Of a stretch of 64,000 nucleotides of DNA, positions 55,107 to 64,000 are shown piece after piece (positions within the stretch are counted from its first letter, which is position 1; each line of letters starts with the position of its first letter). This DNA comes from Populus alba (lineage: Eukaryota; Streptophyta; Magnoliopsida; Malpighiales; Salicaceae), in assembly GCF_005239225.2 (NCBI RefSeq), contig NC_133292.1, forward strand, positions 5,738,985 through 5,802,984, given 5' to 3'. Made by a program: the position numbers and the translations under genes. A model generated the notes under the pieces. That model was not told where the DNA came from, made no database searches, and saw only the letters and a list, made by a program, of their open reading frames with translations.

Positions 55107-55885
55107 ATGGATTCAACTAAAGACAAGGCTGCTGTGACTCGTGAGGGTATGGATGCTCTTCTAGAGTTTGAAACGCGTCACAATGTGGTAGCGTTTAGTG
55201 ATAGGGTTGCTGTGACACTAAAATAATGTGGTTATTAGTAGAAGTTAATGTGCATCTTCTGCTGTTCAAAGGTGGGTACTGTACCATTATAGTTGAGCTA
55301 GGTTGAAACTTGAGATCAAACTTCAAATACAAGAACACGAAGTGAAAGATGCCCTACAATTTCTGATAGCAAGAACTGGACTCGAAAGTTATGGTTGGTG
55401 TGATCCTCAGGCCTCTAACTCGCGCATAATCTTTAAGGCTTTGAGGGCTTGGAATGTCTCTGCGCAGAGTTACCAAGGAGGGCTTATCTGCAGAATTATC
55501 CCCTCTTATTTATGATTACAGGGAGTTGTTGCCTACTTTGGCAGCGAAAGCGAGCATGGGTGGTTGATTTTCAAAATCTACTCTGGAAAAATTCGTGTTC
55601 AAGTTGATGGTGAAAACTCTGAAAGCTTGCTACCATCTTTCATGGAGTGACAAAAACTTCCTCCTCTTTAAGGAAACACCGGGACAAGGAAAGGATGAGC
55701 ATTATATGCATCGCACCTGTAGGTTGTTAATGAAACTTGGCAGAGTGCGAAATGGCAATTCAATTACAGTAGTCCTCAGAAAACCTCCTACTTCCCCCAC
55801 CTGCAAAGGGCAGAAACCGTGGACATCTCTCGTCACAAAGTGGCTGGTTGTGCACGCCAAAATAAAGAATTCTCATGCGGAATGA
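55107..55885 (+). pseudogene. Decayed multi-exon coding remnant, unrecognised
   Basis: Separate open pieces lie on the plus strand with balanced composition: MDSTKDKAAVTREGMDALLE... (55107-55226, 39 codons), a middle piece with VKDALQFLIARTGLESYGWC (about 55303-55515), and, after an acceptor-like GATTACAG, AYFGSESEHGWLIFKIYSGK... (55522-55650). No consistent splicing gives one long frame, and stops separate the parts. I do not recognise the family. It may be a pseudogene or exons of a gene whose remainder is lost. Confidence 0.35.
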
Positions 55886-55889
55886 TGAA

Positions 55890-56960
55890 CTCAAAAAATT
55901 AAAAAAAAAAAAAGTTTCAAGAGAAAAAAAGTTAAGAATTAAAAGCAAAGAAAAAAAGTGAAAAAAGAGAGAAGAATGGGGGTTGAAAAATATAGAAGTC
56001 TGCAATTTTTATTCTAATACTAAAATCCTATCTAGAAAAAGCTATTGAATTTATGATTTATTGAATAAAATATCTAATAATAATAATTAAATCAAATTTA
56101 ATAAATAAAATCTGATTAATAAATATCAAAAAAATTATATAAAATTAAGTTAAAATTCAATATCTTAATACCTAACAAATAAAGTAATTAATAAACCTCA
56201 ACTAAAAATTTATATAAATTAAATTAAAATATAAACTAAAGTTCAATATAGGCTGCTCTCGGTGATTATACTATATAAAAAATATCTCGGATCCGGTGTC
56301 TCTTTCAAATTCTCAAAGCTCATAAAATAATGATTTTATTGTGATGGTGTCCAGGAATAAGAGAGGGCAAGAAGGGCTCGCTGAGTTGACCAGGCTCTCT
56401 TCTGGAAACTCTTCCTAGTTGAGTTACAAGGATCACCCAACAAATTGAAAAAAAAAAAATCTTATCCATAGCATTATTGTTTTCATAAATAATGTGATCA
56501 ACTGACCGAATAAAGAGTCCCAGAAAGAAACTCCACCTAATCCACTCACAATGCTAATATATTTTAAAGAAAAAAACTGTCCAATTTCTTTTTATCTAAT
56601 TATATGAAGGGAAAAAAAAAAAAGAGTTTTTGCAGGGCCGGTGGAAGTCAAGGGATTGTGCTGCAGGCTTATTGACAAAAATAGAAGGAAAAAAAAAAAA
56701 GCATTGTCAAGGCCACGCGAGAGAAAGGGAAGCCAGAACCCTAGTCTCTAATCTACTCTACAACTCTCTTGTCATTGTATGAACAGGAATGGTCAATAAT
56801 TGAGAGCAGTGGCCTGCCCCTCCTCCTGTTTGATGGCTGTCATATTCTGTACTGGGTTTCTTGATAATGTATTGCATCAGCCGTCGCTTATGCGCATCGT
56901 GTAAAGCTACGATGACTAGAGATATATTTCTCTATCAAGTTTATAGAATGCACGTTACGC
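55890..56960. other. Intergenic DNA
   Basis: AT-rich up to about 56250, then more mixed. No gene recognised. Confidence 0.5.
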
Positions 56961-56966
56961 TTGCTC

Positions 56967-56970
<4 letters not shown>

Positions 56971-57008
<38 letters not shown>
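56971..57008. repeat. GA microsatellite
   Basis: About 18 GA units, the longest such run in the window. Confidence 0.9.
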
Positions 57009-57010
<2 letters not shown>

Positions 57011-57230
57011 TCGTCGCGTCTACTAAGAAGTCATCAATGGGGTTTACTGGTTTTGAAAAGAAAAGTGACAGGAGATTTATCCATTTCATATTTGCTAGAA
57101 CAAGCAAAGGCTTGTTAACGAAGAAATTCCTTGTCTGTCTCTTTTTTTCTCTCTCATCTTATAACTTTGCAAACACTGTGGCTTCAACACCGATTAATGT
57201 TTTTGGACTTCAAAGTTGATTACTTTGTCA

Positions 57231-57282
57231 AATCTTGAATTATTGTTGTAGAATATTTGATCTACAACAATAATTCAAGATT
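57231..57282. repeat. Perfect 21-bp inverted repeat (hairpin)
   Basis: Arm 57231-57251 is the exact reverse complement of arm 57262-57282, with a 10-base loop (AATATTTGAT). Arms begin AATCTTGAATTATTG. The arms are AT-rich, so the stem is only moderately stable. It could be a foldback remnant, a transcript stem or a small-RNA source; no coding sequence surrounds it. Confidence 0.85.
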
Positions 57283-57682
57283 ATTGTTGGTAACCTGACG
57301 CGCTCCAGAATAATTATATATTAAAAAGAAACTATTTTGCCCTGGAAAGATATTGTAATTTCGTACTCAAATGCATTGTTTACTGAAATAGTATATTGAT
57401 GTTTTTGTCTCTTCAAGTTTTTTTACAAGGTATATTAATTATTATTAAATTAATTTAAAATAAATAAGTTTTTTTCATTTCTTGTTTACTGAAATTATTA
57501 TTAAATTAACTATTATTTGATCAAGTGGCGAGCTCTTTGTACCTCTTTTTTCTCCTTTTGACAAGTTTTTGTAATATTTTAAGGAAGATAAACCAAACAC
57601 GTTGCCTGTCGGAAGCATTATTTTAGTTAAGCCAACACCATATTTTTAATCCTGACACGGTGGTGTGGTGTGGTGTGTGGAG

Positions 57683-57855
57683 GAGTGCTTTTAAAAGTCT
57701 TTGATTTGTTTTAGATTTAAATTAAATTTTTTATATTTTTAATCTGTTTTGATGCAACAATGTTAAAATTAAAATTTTAAAAATTAAAAAAATAATATTA
57801 TTTTAATATATTTTTAAATAAAAACCAGTATGAAAAACAGTTCTATAACAGTTGT
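57683..57855. mobile_element. MITE-like repeat, copy 9
   Basis: Family core recognisable (CTGTTTTGATGCAACAATGT then AATATTATTTTAATATATTT) with eroded termini. Confidence 0.4.
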
Positions 57856-58066
57856 ATCACTTTCAAAAAAAAAAAAAAAAGTTGCCAATCATTCCTCAAG
57901 GAGGTTTCTGACAAGTTACAAGTTTATATGAAAGATTAATAAATATTTAATACCACAACTAAATTACGCAGTAAGGGGTTGTTTTAGCATACAGTGAGAG
58001 AGAAGTAATTAGTGATTAAATAATGGTGAAGCTTTTATCAATTATTACTTCCATGGAATATCCTAA

Positions 58067-58291
58067 AAGTTATACGCAAAGGACAAGACCAAAAAGACAA
58101 TCTTCACTGATGGCCTTGTTGATTTGGAATCCCAGTGGGCTCTCCACAATTCAGGAACACCCAATAAAAGAGTATTTGAGCTTTCAGATTCATCTTCACC
58201 AGCACCAGCACCAGCACCTCAGCCATTCAAGCCGACAAATCACCTCAAGTTTAACTGGCTCGAACCAAGTCCTTGGACCCCCAACCCCTAA
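58067..58291 (+). pseudogene. Coding remnant, unrecognised
   Basis: One frame stays open for 74 codons with protein-like composition: KDKTKKTIFTDGLVDLESQW, ALHNSGTPNKRVFELSD, a Ser/Pro/Ala linker built on a CACCAG repeat, then HLKFNWLEPSPWTP and a stop. No start codon lies in frame before a TAA at 58064. A competing frame (58023-58391) has an ATG but less natural composition. I do not recognise the family. It converges on the 3' end of the CTL gene. Confidence 0.35.
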
Positions 58292-58373
58292 ACGTGACCA
58301 AGGGAATGGTACATTTCTGAAAGTATGCGATCAGGCTGTGACTACAAAATTTCTTTACTTCTTGGGGAAGATA

Positions 58374-61300
58374 TCATGCCTCGGCCGCTGAAAATCTACG
58401 GGGCACTCGAGGCGTGGCCGGGGCAACACCGTGATCGGCCATCGTCCTTTGATGATCCTGGATGGTTTTATCAAACAATATGTTACTAGGATTTTCTGCG
58501 TAGCAAACATAGTAACAGCTCACACAGGCATGCGGCACTGCCATGGCAATCCTGGTCTGACACATCACATTAAACAATGAATTATGTTAAAACATCTTCT
58601 TGGATGAAAAAAGATTCTTTGGTATAGATTATAGAATGTCCAAGTTGATCACATGATCTGGACAAAAGGTCGAGTAAATAAAGTATAGAATTTGTCAAAT
58701 AAGAGCTACCAACCATGAGGTATCCAATGAAAAAGGACAGGAGCGAGAGAGTAGCAGTGAAGGTTTGATGCACTCTGGCAGTCCAGGCAGCCACAACAAT
58801 AACGCAAATGGATCCACTGCATACACCTGTGAGGAAGCAAATCGAGCTGGTTATGTCCGAGTCCACAATGGATTCCATTCCTTGTCTTACAAATAGTTGC
58901 CAGGTGTCTTGTGACGCCTGCACAAATCCTTTTCCATATGTAGCTACCTGCGACAAAGGTTTAGAGGATCAATCGATCTGAGATGGCCATACTAAGAATG
59001 GAGTTTTATAGATGATGTGAATCGGACCACAATAAACAGTGGAGATGATAACTCCGGCAAAAGACAGGTAACTCGGCTATCAGAAGAAGGCAACAAAAAA
59101 ATGTTTGTGAACCAAGCAATAATCTTTCAAAACTGATTTGCCTGCAATGCCAGATTATCTACATGTGCTTCAACTCGAGCAGAGCGCCCATTTTAGGATT
59201 TCTTACAAGAAACCAAGCAAACGGTAAGTAAATTTGTTGGGGTGAAGTTTTAAAAGAGATATTACCTGTACAAAGGCCCAGCCGTTGCCATATCTGAAGA
59301 TAGACTGCATAACATTAAGACAGCAGTGAGCACAGGAAAACATGAATTCATCCTCTCCCTCTAGCAAATTCAAACCCCGAACAACAACTCTCAGTGCTTC
59401 AATAGTTGGCACAAAAAGAGACCCCAAACAAGCACTTCCAAGGTTCTGAGTAAAAGCTCTTTGGAAACAATTCTGAGGGATAGATTGCATTCCTCGAAGA
59501 TAATATAGAGCGATCACCCTACTAACAGTCAGATTAACGATGTTCCTCATAACTTCTGCAGTCCAAGCCAAGCTTAAAACCAATACAATAATTACCAAAG
59601 GAGTAAAGTGGAAATTCATGGCTCCAATTACAGCTAAAATCCACAAAGACATCCACATGAATCCAACTCCAAGCATCCAATAAGTGGGTTGGTTCAAATC
59701 ACCGAATTTTGGAACCGGTTCAAGCGATTTAATCAAAATCTCGGTGCAAAATCCAATTCTCTGGGTAACCCAGCAAGCATATAAGCCATTGCCGATTGCG
59801 AAAGCAATAAGACAAACTCCAACACCATCGGTAGAAGCCCTTTGGAAGCAAATTAAAAGAATTCCGGCCGATAATGACAAGAAAAAAGAGCTCCACAATA
59901 TGAAGGGAACCATGATCCTGGGCCATTGCCTAACTGCCTTTTGCCATACAAACGCTAGAGTAATGCTTAGTAGAGATGCTGTTTCAACTTGTGGGAGGTA
60001 AAACTTCAATATCCTCCTCTCTTTCCTTTTAACACTTTCCGAAGCTTCTATTAGTCCTTGAATTCCCTTGAATATAAGGAAAGATACTAGCCCAACAGCG
60101 GCAACCATGTGAAAGACAAACAGAAACAGAGATATTTTGTTGGTGTATCTTCTTGAATTCAATGTTGTTTGTGATGGCTGGTCACAAAGCGGGAATCCCA
60201 AAAATATTTCAGATCAATAACTTCAAAAATCAGCAAAAGTTTTATTTTTTGCTAGAGAGGGGGGGGGGGGGGGGCGCATCTAACTACTTTCTTGTTAAAT
60301 TTATAACACTGAAACAATAAAGAATTCATGAGGCCCTTTCTATATCCTATAAACATACTAATAAAGTTCAAATTAATTGCTTTGAAAAAAACAGTTTGAC
60401 CAACACAGACCAAAACTTAGAAAAATATCTGGTAAAAAATGTTCAAAATTTCTTCATAATCAACCGAGTTTAGTAATAATCACTGCTAAATTCAGAAAGC
60501 AAAAACCCTCAAAAAACTAAAAATCAAAACTTTAAAACAAAAAAAGAAAGAAAGAAAAAGGAGCTGAAGCTATCTTGTACATGAGTAGTAACTGTGAAGA
60601 GCAAGATATTAACTTACTTGTGGGATTGGTGCAGAACGAGGCAGAGAAGTCTGAGAAGGAGAAGGAAAAATGTTAAAGATTTCTTCATAATCAACCGAGT
60701 TTAGTAATCACTGCTAAATTCAGAAAGCAAAAACCTTCAAAAAACTAAAAATCAAAACTTTATAACAAAAAAAGAAAGAAAGAAAAAGGAGCTGAAGCTA
60801 TCTTGTACTTGAGTAGTAACTGTGAAGAGCAAGAAATTAACTTACTTCTGGGATTGGTGCAGATTCTGCAGAACGAGGCAGAGAAGTCTGAGAAGGAGAA
60901 GGAAAAATGTTAAAGATTTCTTCATAATCAACCGAGTTTAGTAATCACTGCTAAATTCAGAAAGCAAAAACCTTCAAAAAACTAAAAATCAAAACTTTAT
61001 AACAAAAAAAGAAAGAAAGAAAAAGGAGCTGAAGCTATCTTGTACTTGAGTAGTAACTGTGAAGAGCAAGAAACTAACTTACTTCTGGGATTGGTGCAGA
61101 ACGAGGCAGAGAAGTCCGAGAAGGAGAAGGAGTAGGCATTCCGGAAGAACCACCGATGACAATCCTCAAAGGGTTTGTTGGGTTCAACCTTTGCATCATT
61201 GCCACATGAGAACCTCCAAACTGGTTATTTAGATCATTATTTACATCAAAGTTACTGCTGTCTATCACCTTTCCTTGGACACCCAACACTTCTCCTTTCT

Positions 61301-61521
61301 CCACATCTCCCCCCTCTTCTTTCCTCTCATTCCCCTCCTCCTCCTTCTCCCCCTCCTCTCTCCTCTCACTCTCTCTCTCTACCACCTAAGAAGAATAAAA
61401 ATCCCGAAACCGTGAGCAACTCAAACAAGACACCAAGCAAGTAAAAATTTAAAAATAAAAAATAAAACGTGTTATAGAAAGTAATTGCGGTATCCTGTCT
61501 TACAGGTTCTGCAGCGCCCAT
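58374..61521 (-). CDS. Choline transporter-like protein (CTL/SLC44, PF04515), At5g17830-like
   Basis: Five exons on the minus strand, all phase 0: 61521-61504, 61385-61083, 60177-59266, 58947-58714 and 58556-58374, giving 549 aa. Exon 1 encodes only MGAAEP. Exon 2 gives a Glu/Arg-rich cytosolic tail (VVERESERREEGEKEEE) and a Ser/Pro-rich linker. Exons 3-5 form a multi-pass membrane protein with the CTL core: RYTNKISLFLFVFHMVAAVG, FKGIQGLIEASES, NLTVSRVIALYYLRGMQS, QNLGSACLGSLFVPTIEALR, GEDEFMFSCAHCCLNVMQSI and the conserved AVPHACVSCYYVCYAENPSN near the C-terminus. Plant CTLs are linked to choline and lipid trafficking at membranes; the substrate here is unproven. The exon 3 start (acceptor GACCAG) is the least certain join. 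Intron 2 begins inside a tandem triplication that creates two extra potential in-frame exons. A decayed paralogue lies at 39.9-42.8 kb. Confidence 0.87.
60259..60274 (+). repeat. Poly(G) tract, 16 bases, in CTL intron 2
   Basis: An uninterrupted G16 run on the plus strand, read as C16 in the transcript. Slippage-prone and able to form G-quadruplex DNA on one strand. Confidence 0.9.
60618..60650 (-). other. Candidate cassette mini-exon (33 nt) in CTL intron 2
   Basis: Bounded by CCTTCTCAG| on its 5' side and |GTAAG on its 3' side in the transcript sense. It would add TSLPRSAPIPQ in phase 0, a copy of the end of exon 2. Use is unproven. Confidence 0.35.
60846..60887 (-). other. Candidate cassette mini-exon (42 nt) in CTL intron 2
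   Basis: Same signals as the 33-nt candidate but with the extra ATTCTGCAG insertion. It would add TSLPRSAESAPIPE in phase 0. An additional internal AG could give a 20-nt variant that breaks the frame. Use is unproven. Confidence 0.35.
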
Positions 61522-61535
61522 AATGGTGGTGGTGG

Positions 61536-61543
61536 TGACGTCA
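61536..61543 (-). promoter_or_regulatory. TGACGTCA bZIP-type site upstream of the CTL gene
   Basis: Perfect palindromic C-box/CRE core 14 bp upstream of the start codon, within the probable leader. It could bind TGA or other bZIP factors if it lies in open promoter DNA; its position this close to the ATG makes regulation by it uncertain. Confidence 0.35.
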
Positions 61544-62250
61544 GCTTCCCGGTGGCGGCTGCTATGGTGTGGTGATGTATGTATGTATAAAATATGTTGA
61601 TGGGTATATTGTGCTGATCATGGCCCGTCTTTTTGGGTAGGTGATATATGGTGGCGATGCTGCTATGTCCTTTTCATTTTCCTTTGTTTTCCCCTGTAAT
61701 TTTGAGGACATACTTTTATTATATTACCGCATAATCTCAGAATATTGATGACCGAGCACACGTAAATCAACTGACACGAGGCTGTTATAGCTTGACAAGA
61801 TAGCTTTGTCATCTTTATAGTTCTGCTCAGCTCGAATCTAGATTATTCGAAGCTACTTCTGTATAATTACCGGTACCAGAGGGTCAAAAATAGACTCGGA
61901 ATATTGCAGAAACAACACGTGCCTTTTATATACTGTAAAACACGCGCCATTGAGAGTGGAACTGCTTAATTAGTTATTGGTGTGTCATGAATCGATAGGG
62001 CACGTGTGCTGAGGTTTTTACTGAGTATATACATTGTAGGTTATGGATGCGGGGTTTGGTAATGTGATCAACGGCTTAGATTTCTTTGTGATGGCAGCGT
62101 TGATGATGAGAGCGAAGAACGGTGGATGTTGACTTCCGAGAAGGAGAGGCATAATCCAAGCAGATACTATAATGTACCTTGTCGTGTTGTGTAATAATAA
62201 TACATTAATTAGTTAGCTTCTTCTCTCTCTCTCTCTCTCTCTAAAAAATT
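61544..62250 (-). promoter_or_regulatory. Presumed promoter region of the CTL gene
   Basis: More mixed composition than the DNA beyond it. CACGTG-type cores occur (GGCACGTGTGC near 62000). A CT repeat lies at 62222-62242. No TATA box can be assigned with confidence. Confidence 0.3.
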
Positions 62251-64000
62251 AATTGTGCTGTTTGGTACTATTTTTTTTTTTTTGGGTGACATGAGCTTCA
62301 CTTGTAGCTAATAAAGTAATAAAAAAACTTAAGGATGTGTACAATACTTAGATATCGTTTGAATATTATTTCGGATATAATAGACGATGGAAACATTAAA
62401 AATTAAAAATAAGGTAGAAAAAAAAATAGAGATAAAATTATATTTGATTGTGAAGTATAAGATAGATTGGTTGTTGATATATACTATGTTTGATTATGAT
62501 TGATAAGATATAATTAATAATGTTTAAAAATATAAAAAATTTATTTTACTCTTAATATATATATTGTTGCCAAACTTTTATATTTTAAAAATAATTAGAT
62601 ATTATTTTTTACTTTAATTTATATTGAGGGCTGAAATTAACAATATTATAATAACTCTAGTTATAAAATCAACACTGACCTGATGGCTTAACCCGTTTCA
62701 AGTCAACCTAGGATTTGATCTGATTCGAGTTTAAAAAAAAAAAACAATGAGAGATTTTATGTTCTATGATTAAGGCAACAAAAAACATCTAAACGAGCGA
62801 ATTAAGTGTTACAGTGATATTAATAAATAATACAATTTAACTCAGTTAAACACAACAATCAATAACATAATTAAATTACTTAAAACAAATAGGTTAGGGT
62901 AAGAATTTGCTAGCTTGATTTTTATTGTGATTCGGCAAACTTATATTCAGATCTCAAGTACCAAACTGGTATTGAATATTATATTCCCTCATTAGTCCAA
63001 GTCCAAAAATAAAATTATCGCTTGATAAATCTATACCAATATTTTTATACCAATTGAAGATATTTTCCTTTAGAGATCTTTCTCTCACATGAATACATGC
63101 TCTCTTAAAAAAAAAAGTTTTGGTGAAAACACCTCACCAATACCAATATATTTTTACCTAGCTCTTAAAGGTTTACAGGAGTGGTTTTGTTATTGCAATT
63201 AAACTCTCTCAATAAACTGTATAGTACAATTCAAAGTTCTAATATTTTTGTATCTCACAAGATAACACATAAATAATTTGAAAGTATTTGAGTATAATGA
63301 GTATGAGATTAAATACTCTCTTGCTAAAATATGAAACTTTTAATTATATCAATTAAATATAATCAAAGATTTATGATTATTATGTGTTTTTGCACTTAAA
63401 TTAGCTTATATATCATATAGGTTACTATCATCTTCTTGATTTTATAATCAGGCAAGCTATATATGTGTTTTTAACATAAACTAAATGTTTATAGCCTACA
63501 GTTTCACCAATGGCTGGAAGGGTTGACCAATTGGATGTAGAATTTCAAATTTATCAGTTTCAATTTATATGGATTTTTAGAACTATCCATGTATTTTTAT
63601 CAATTATTATAAATATATTCATGGTGAAGGGAGTGGATTAATTATTTTTTTTGGTGCTATTATGATAATTTATAAGATTTACATAAAGCACTAAAATAAA
63701 TATTTATTTTCCTTAGTTCTTCAACATGCTTTCTTTTTGGACTTTTTCATGATTTTTTTTTAATGAAATTCTTTATGTTTATTAATACGATGTTTATATA
63801 AATATATTTAAAACTTATTCCCAACCAAACATATTATTAATCAATTTTTCTTCAAATTGTCATCATCAAAATATATATATAAAATAAATACGTGACCTAA
63901 AGGTCAATAATATTGAATCGACCTAACCCAGGTCAAAAATCCAGGTCAACCCGTTGTTTTTATATAAAATATGTAGGCTTCTTAAAATCCGGGTTAACTT
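62251..64000. other. AT-rich intergenic DNA with ACCCG-type repeat traces
   Basis: No gene on either strand. Degraded AACCCG/GTCAACC strings at 62690-62730 and 63895-63998 resemble the repeat at 18185-18320. Confidence 0.5.

Larger units (their letters stand above)
60439..61132. repeat. Tandem triplication (about 231, 237 and 226 bp) across CTL exon 2/intron 2
   Basis: Copies start at 60439, 60670 and 60907, each with TTTCTTCATAATCAACCGAG, GGAGCTGAAGCTATCTTGTA and GGCAGAGAAGTC in order; copies 2 and 3 are nearly identical apart from a 9-bp insertion (ATTCTGCAG) in copy 2. Copy 3 contains the authentic end of exon 2 and its donor (61082). Copies 1 and 2 keep a GTAAG donor (at 60617 and 60845), and each has CTCAG where copy 3 has CTCGG. 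Confidence 0.92.

Noticed and set aside
58023..58391. 122-codon plus-strand open frame with an ATG
   Set aside because: The alternative frame 58067-58291 has far more protein-like composition, and this one overlaps the CTL 3' end.
61175..61444. 89-codon Ser/Pro-rich plus-strand open frame
   Set aside because: Antisense of the Glu/Arg-rich exon 2 of the CTL gene.

Overview
The window is plant nuclear DNA. It is AT-rich and gene-sparse, with GT-AG introns, eudicot-type protein families, CT/GA and TA microsatellites and many short non-autonomous transposons. Gene content and repeat style suggest a woody rosid such as poplar (Populus/Salicaceae). That is inference; no species-diagnostic sequence was tested.

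Layout. 0-2.1 kb: 3' end of a class-I SAM-dependent methyltransferase (+). 5.5-10.6 kb: an AGL15-type MADS-box gene (+) with a duplicated, MITE-interrupted upstream region and one GC-AG intron. 11.3-12.2 kb: an intronless BPS1-like gene (-), convergent with the MADS gene and separated from it by a tRNA-derived SINE relic. 12.3-19.9 kb: mostly non-genic, with a gamma-glutamylcyclotransferase (AIG2-like) pseudogene at 18.4-18.8 kb. 20.0-30.0 kb: two tandem group-II serine carboxypeptidase genes (+) of seven exons each with identical intron phases; copy A carries a complete small LTR element (TRIM) in intron 3, and an RNase H retroelement scrap lies between them. 30.5-40.0 kb: decayed NB-LRR resistance-gene pieces (-), repeats and long AT-rich stretches. 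39.9-42.8 kb: a dead choline-transporter-like (CTL) paralogue (-). 43.3-44.5 kb: a GeBP/STKL transcription factor (-). 48.7-52.3 kb: an F-box/WD40 gene (+) resembling At3g52030. 53.2-54.2 kb: NAA10, the NatA catalytic subunit (+). 58.4-61.5 kb: an intact CTL gene (-), paralogous to the dead one. 61.5-64 kb: promoter region and AT-rich DNA.

The genes are independent transcription units and do not form a pathway cluster. The two carboxypeptidases and the two CTL copies show local duplication, one pair with both copies intact and the other with one dead copy. The most unusual structure is a tandem triplication of about 233 bp across the exon 2/intron 2 boundary of the intact CTL gene. A single base difference places an AG acceptor in both intronic copies, giving two potential in-frame mini-exons (42 and 33 nt). 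I found no CRISPR array, operon, complete autonomous transposon or viral gene.
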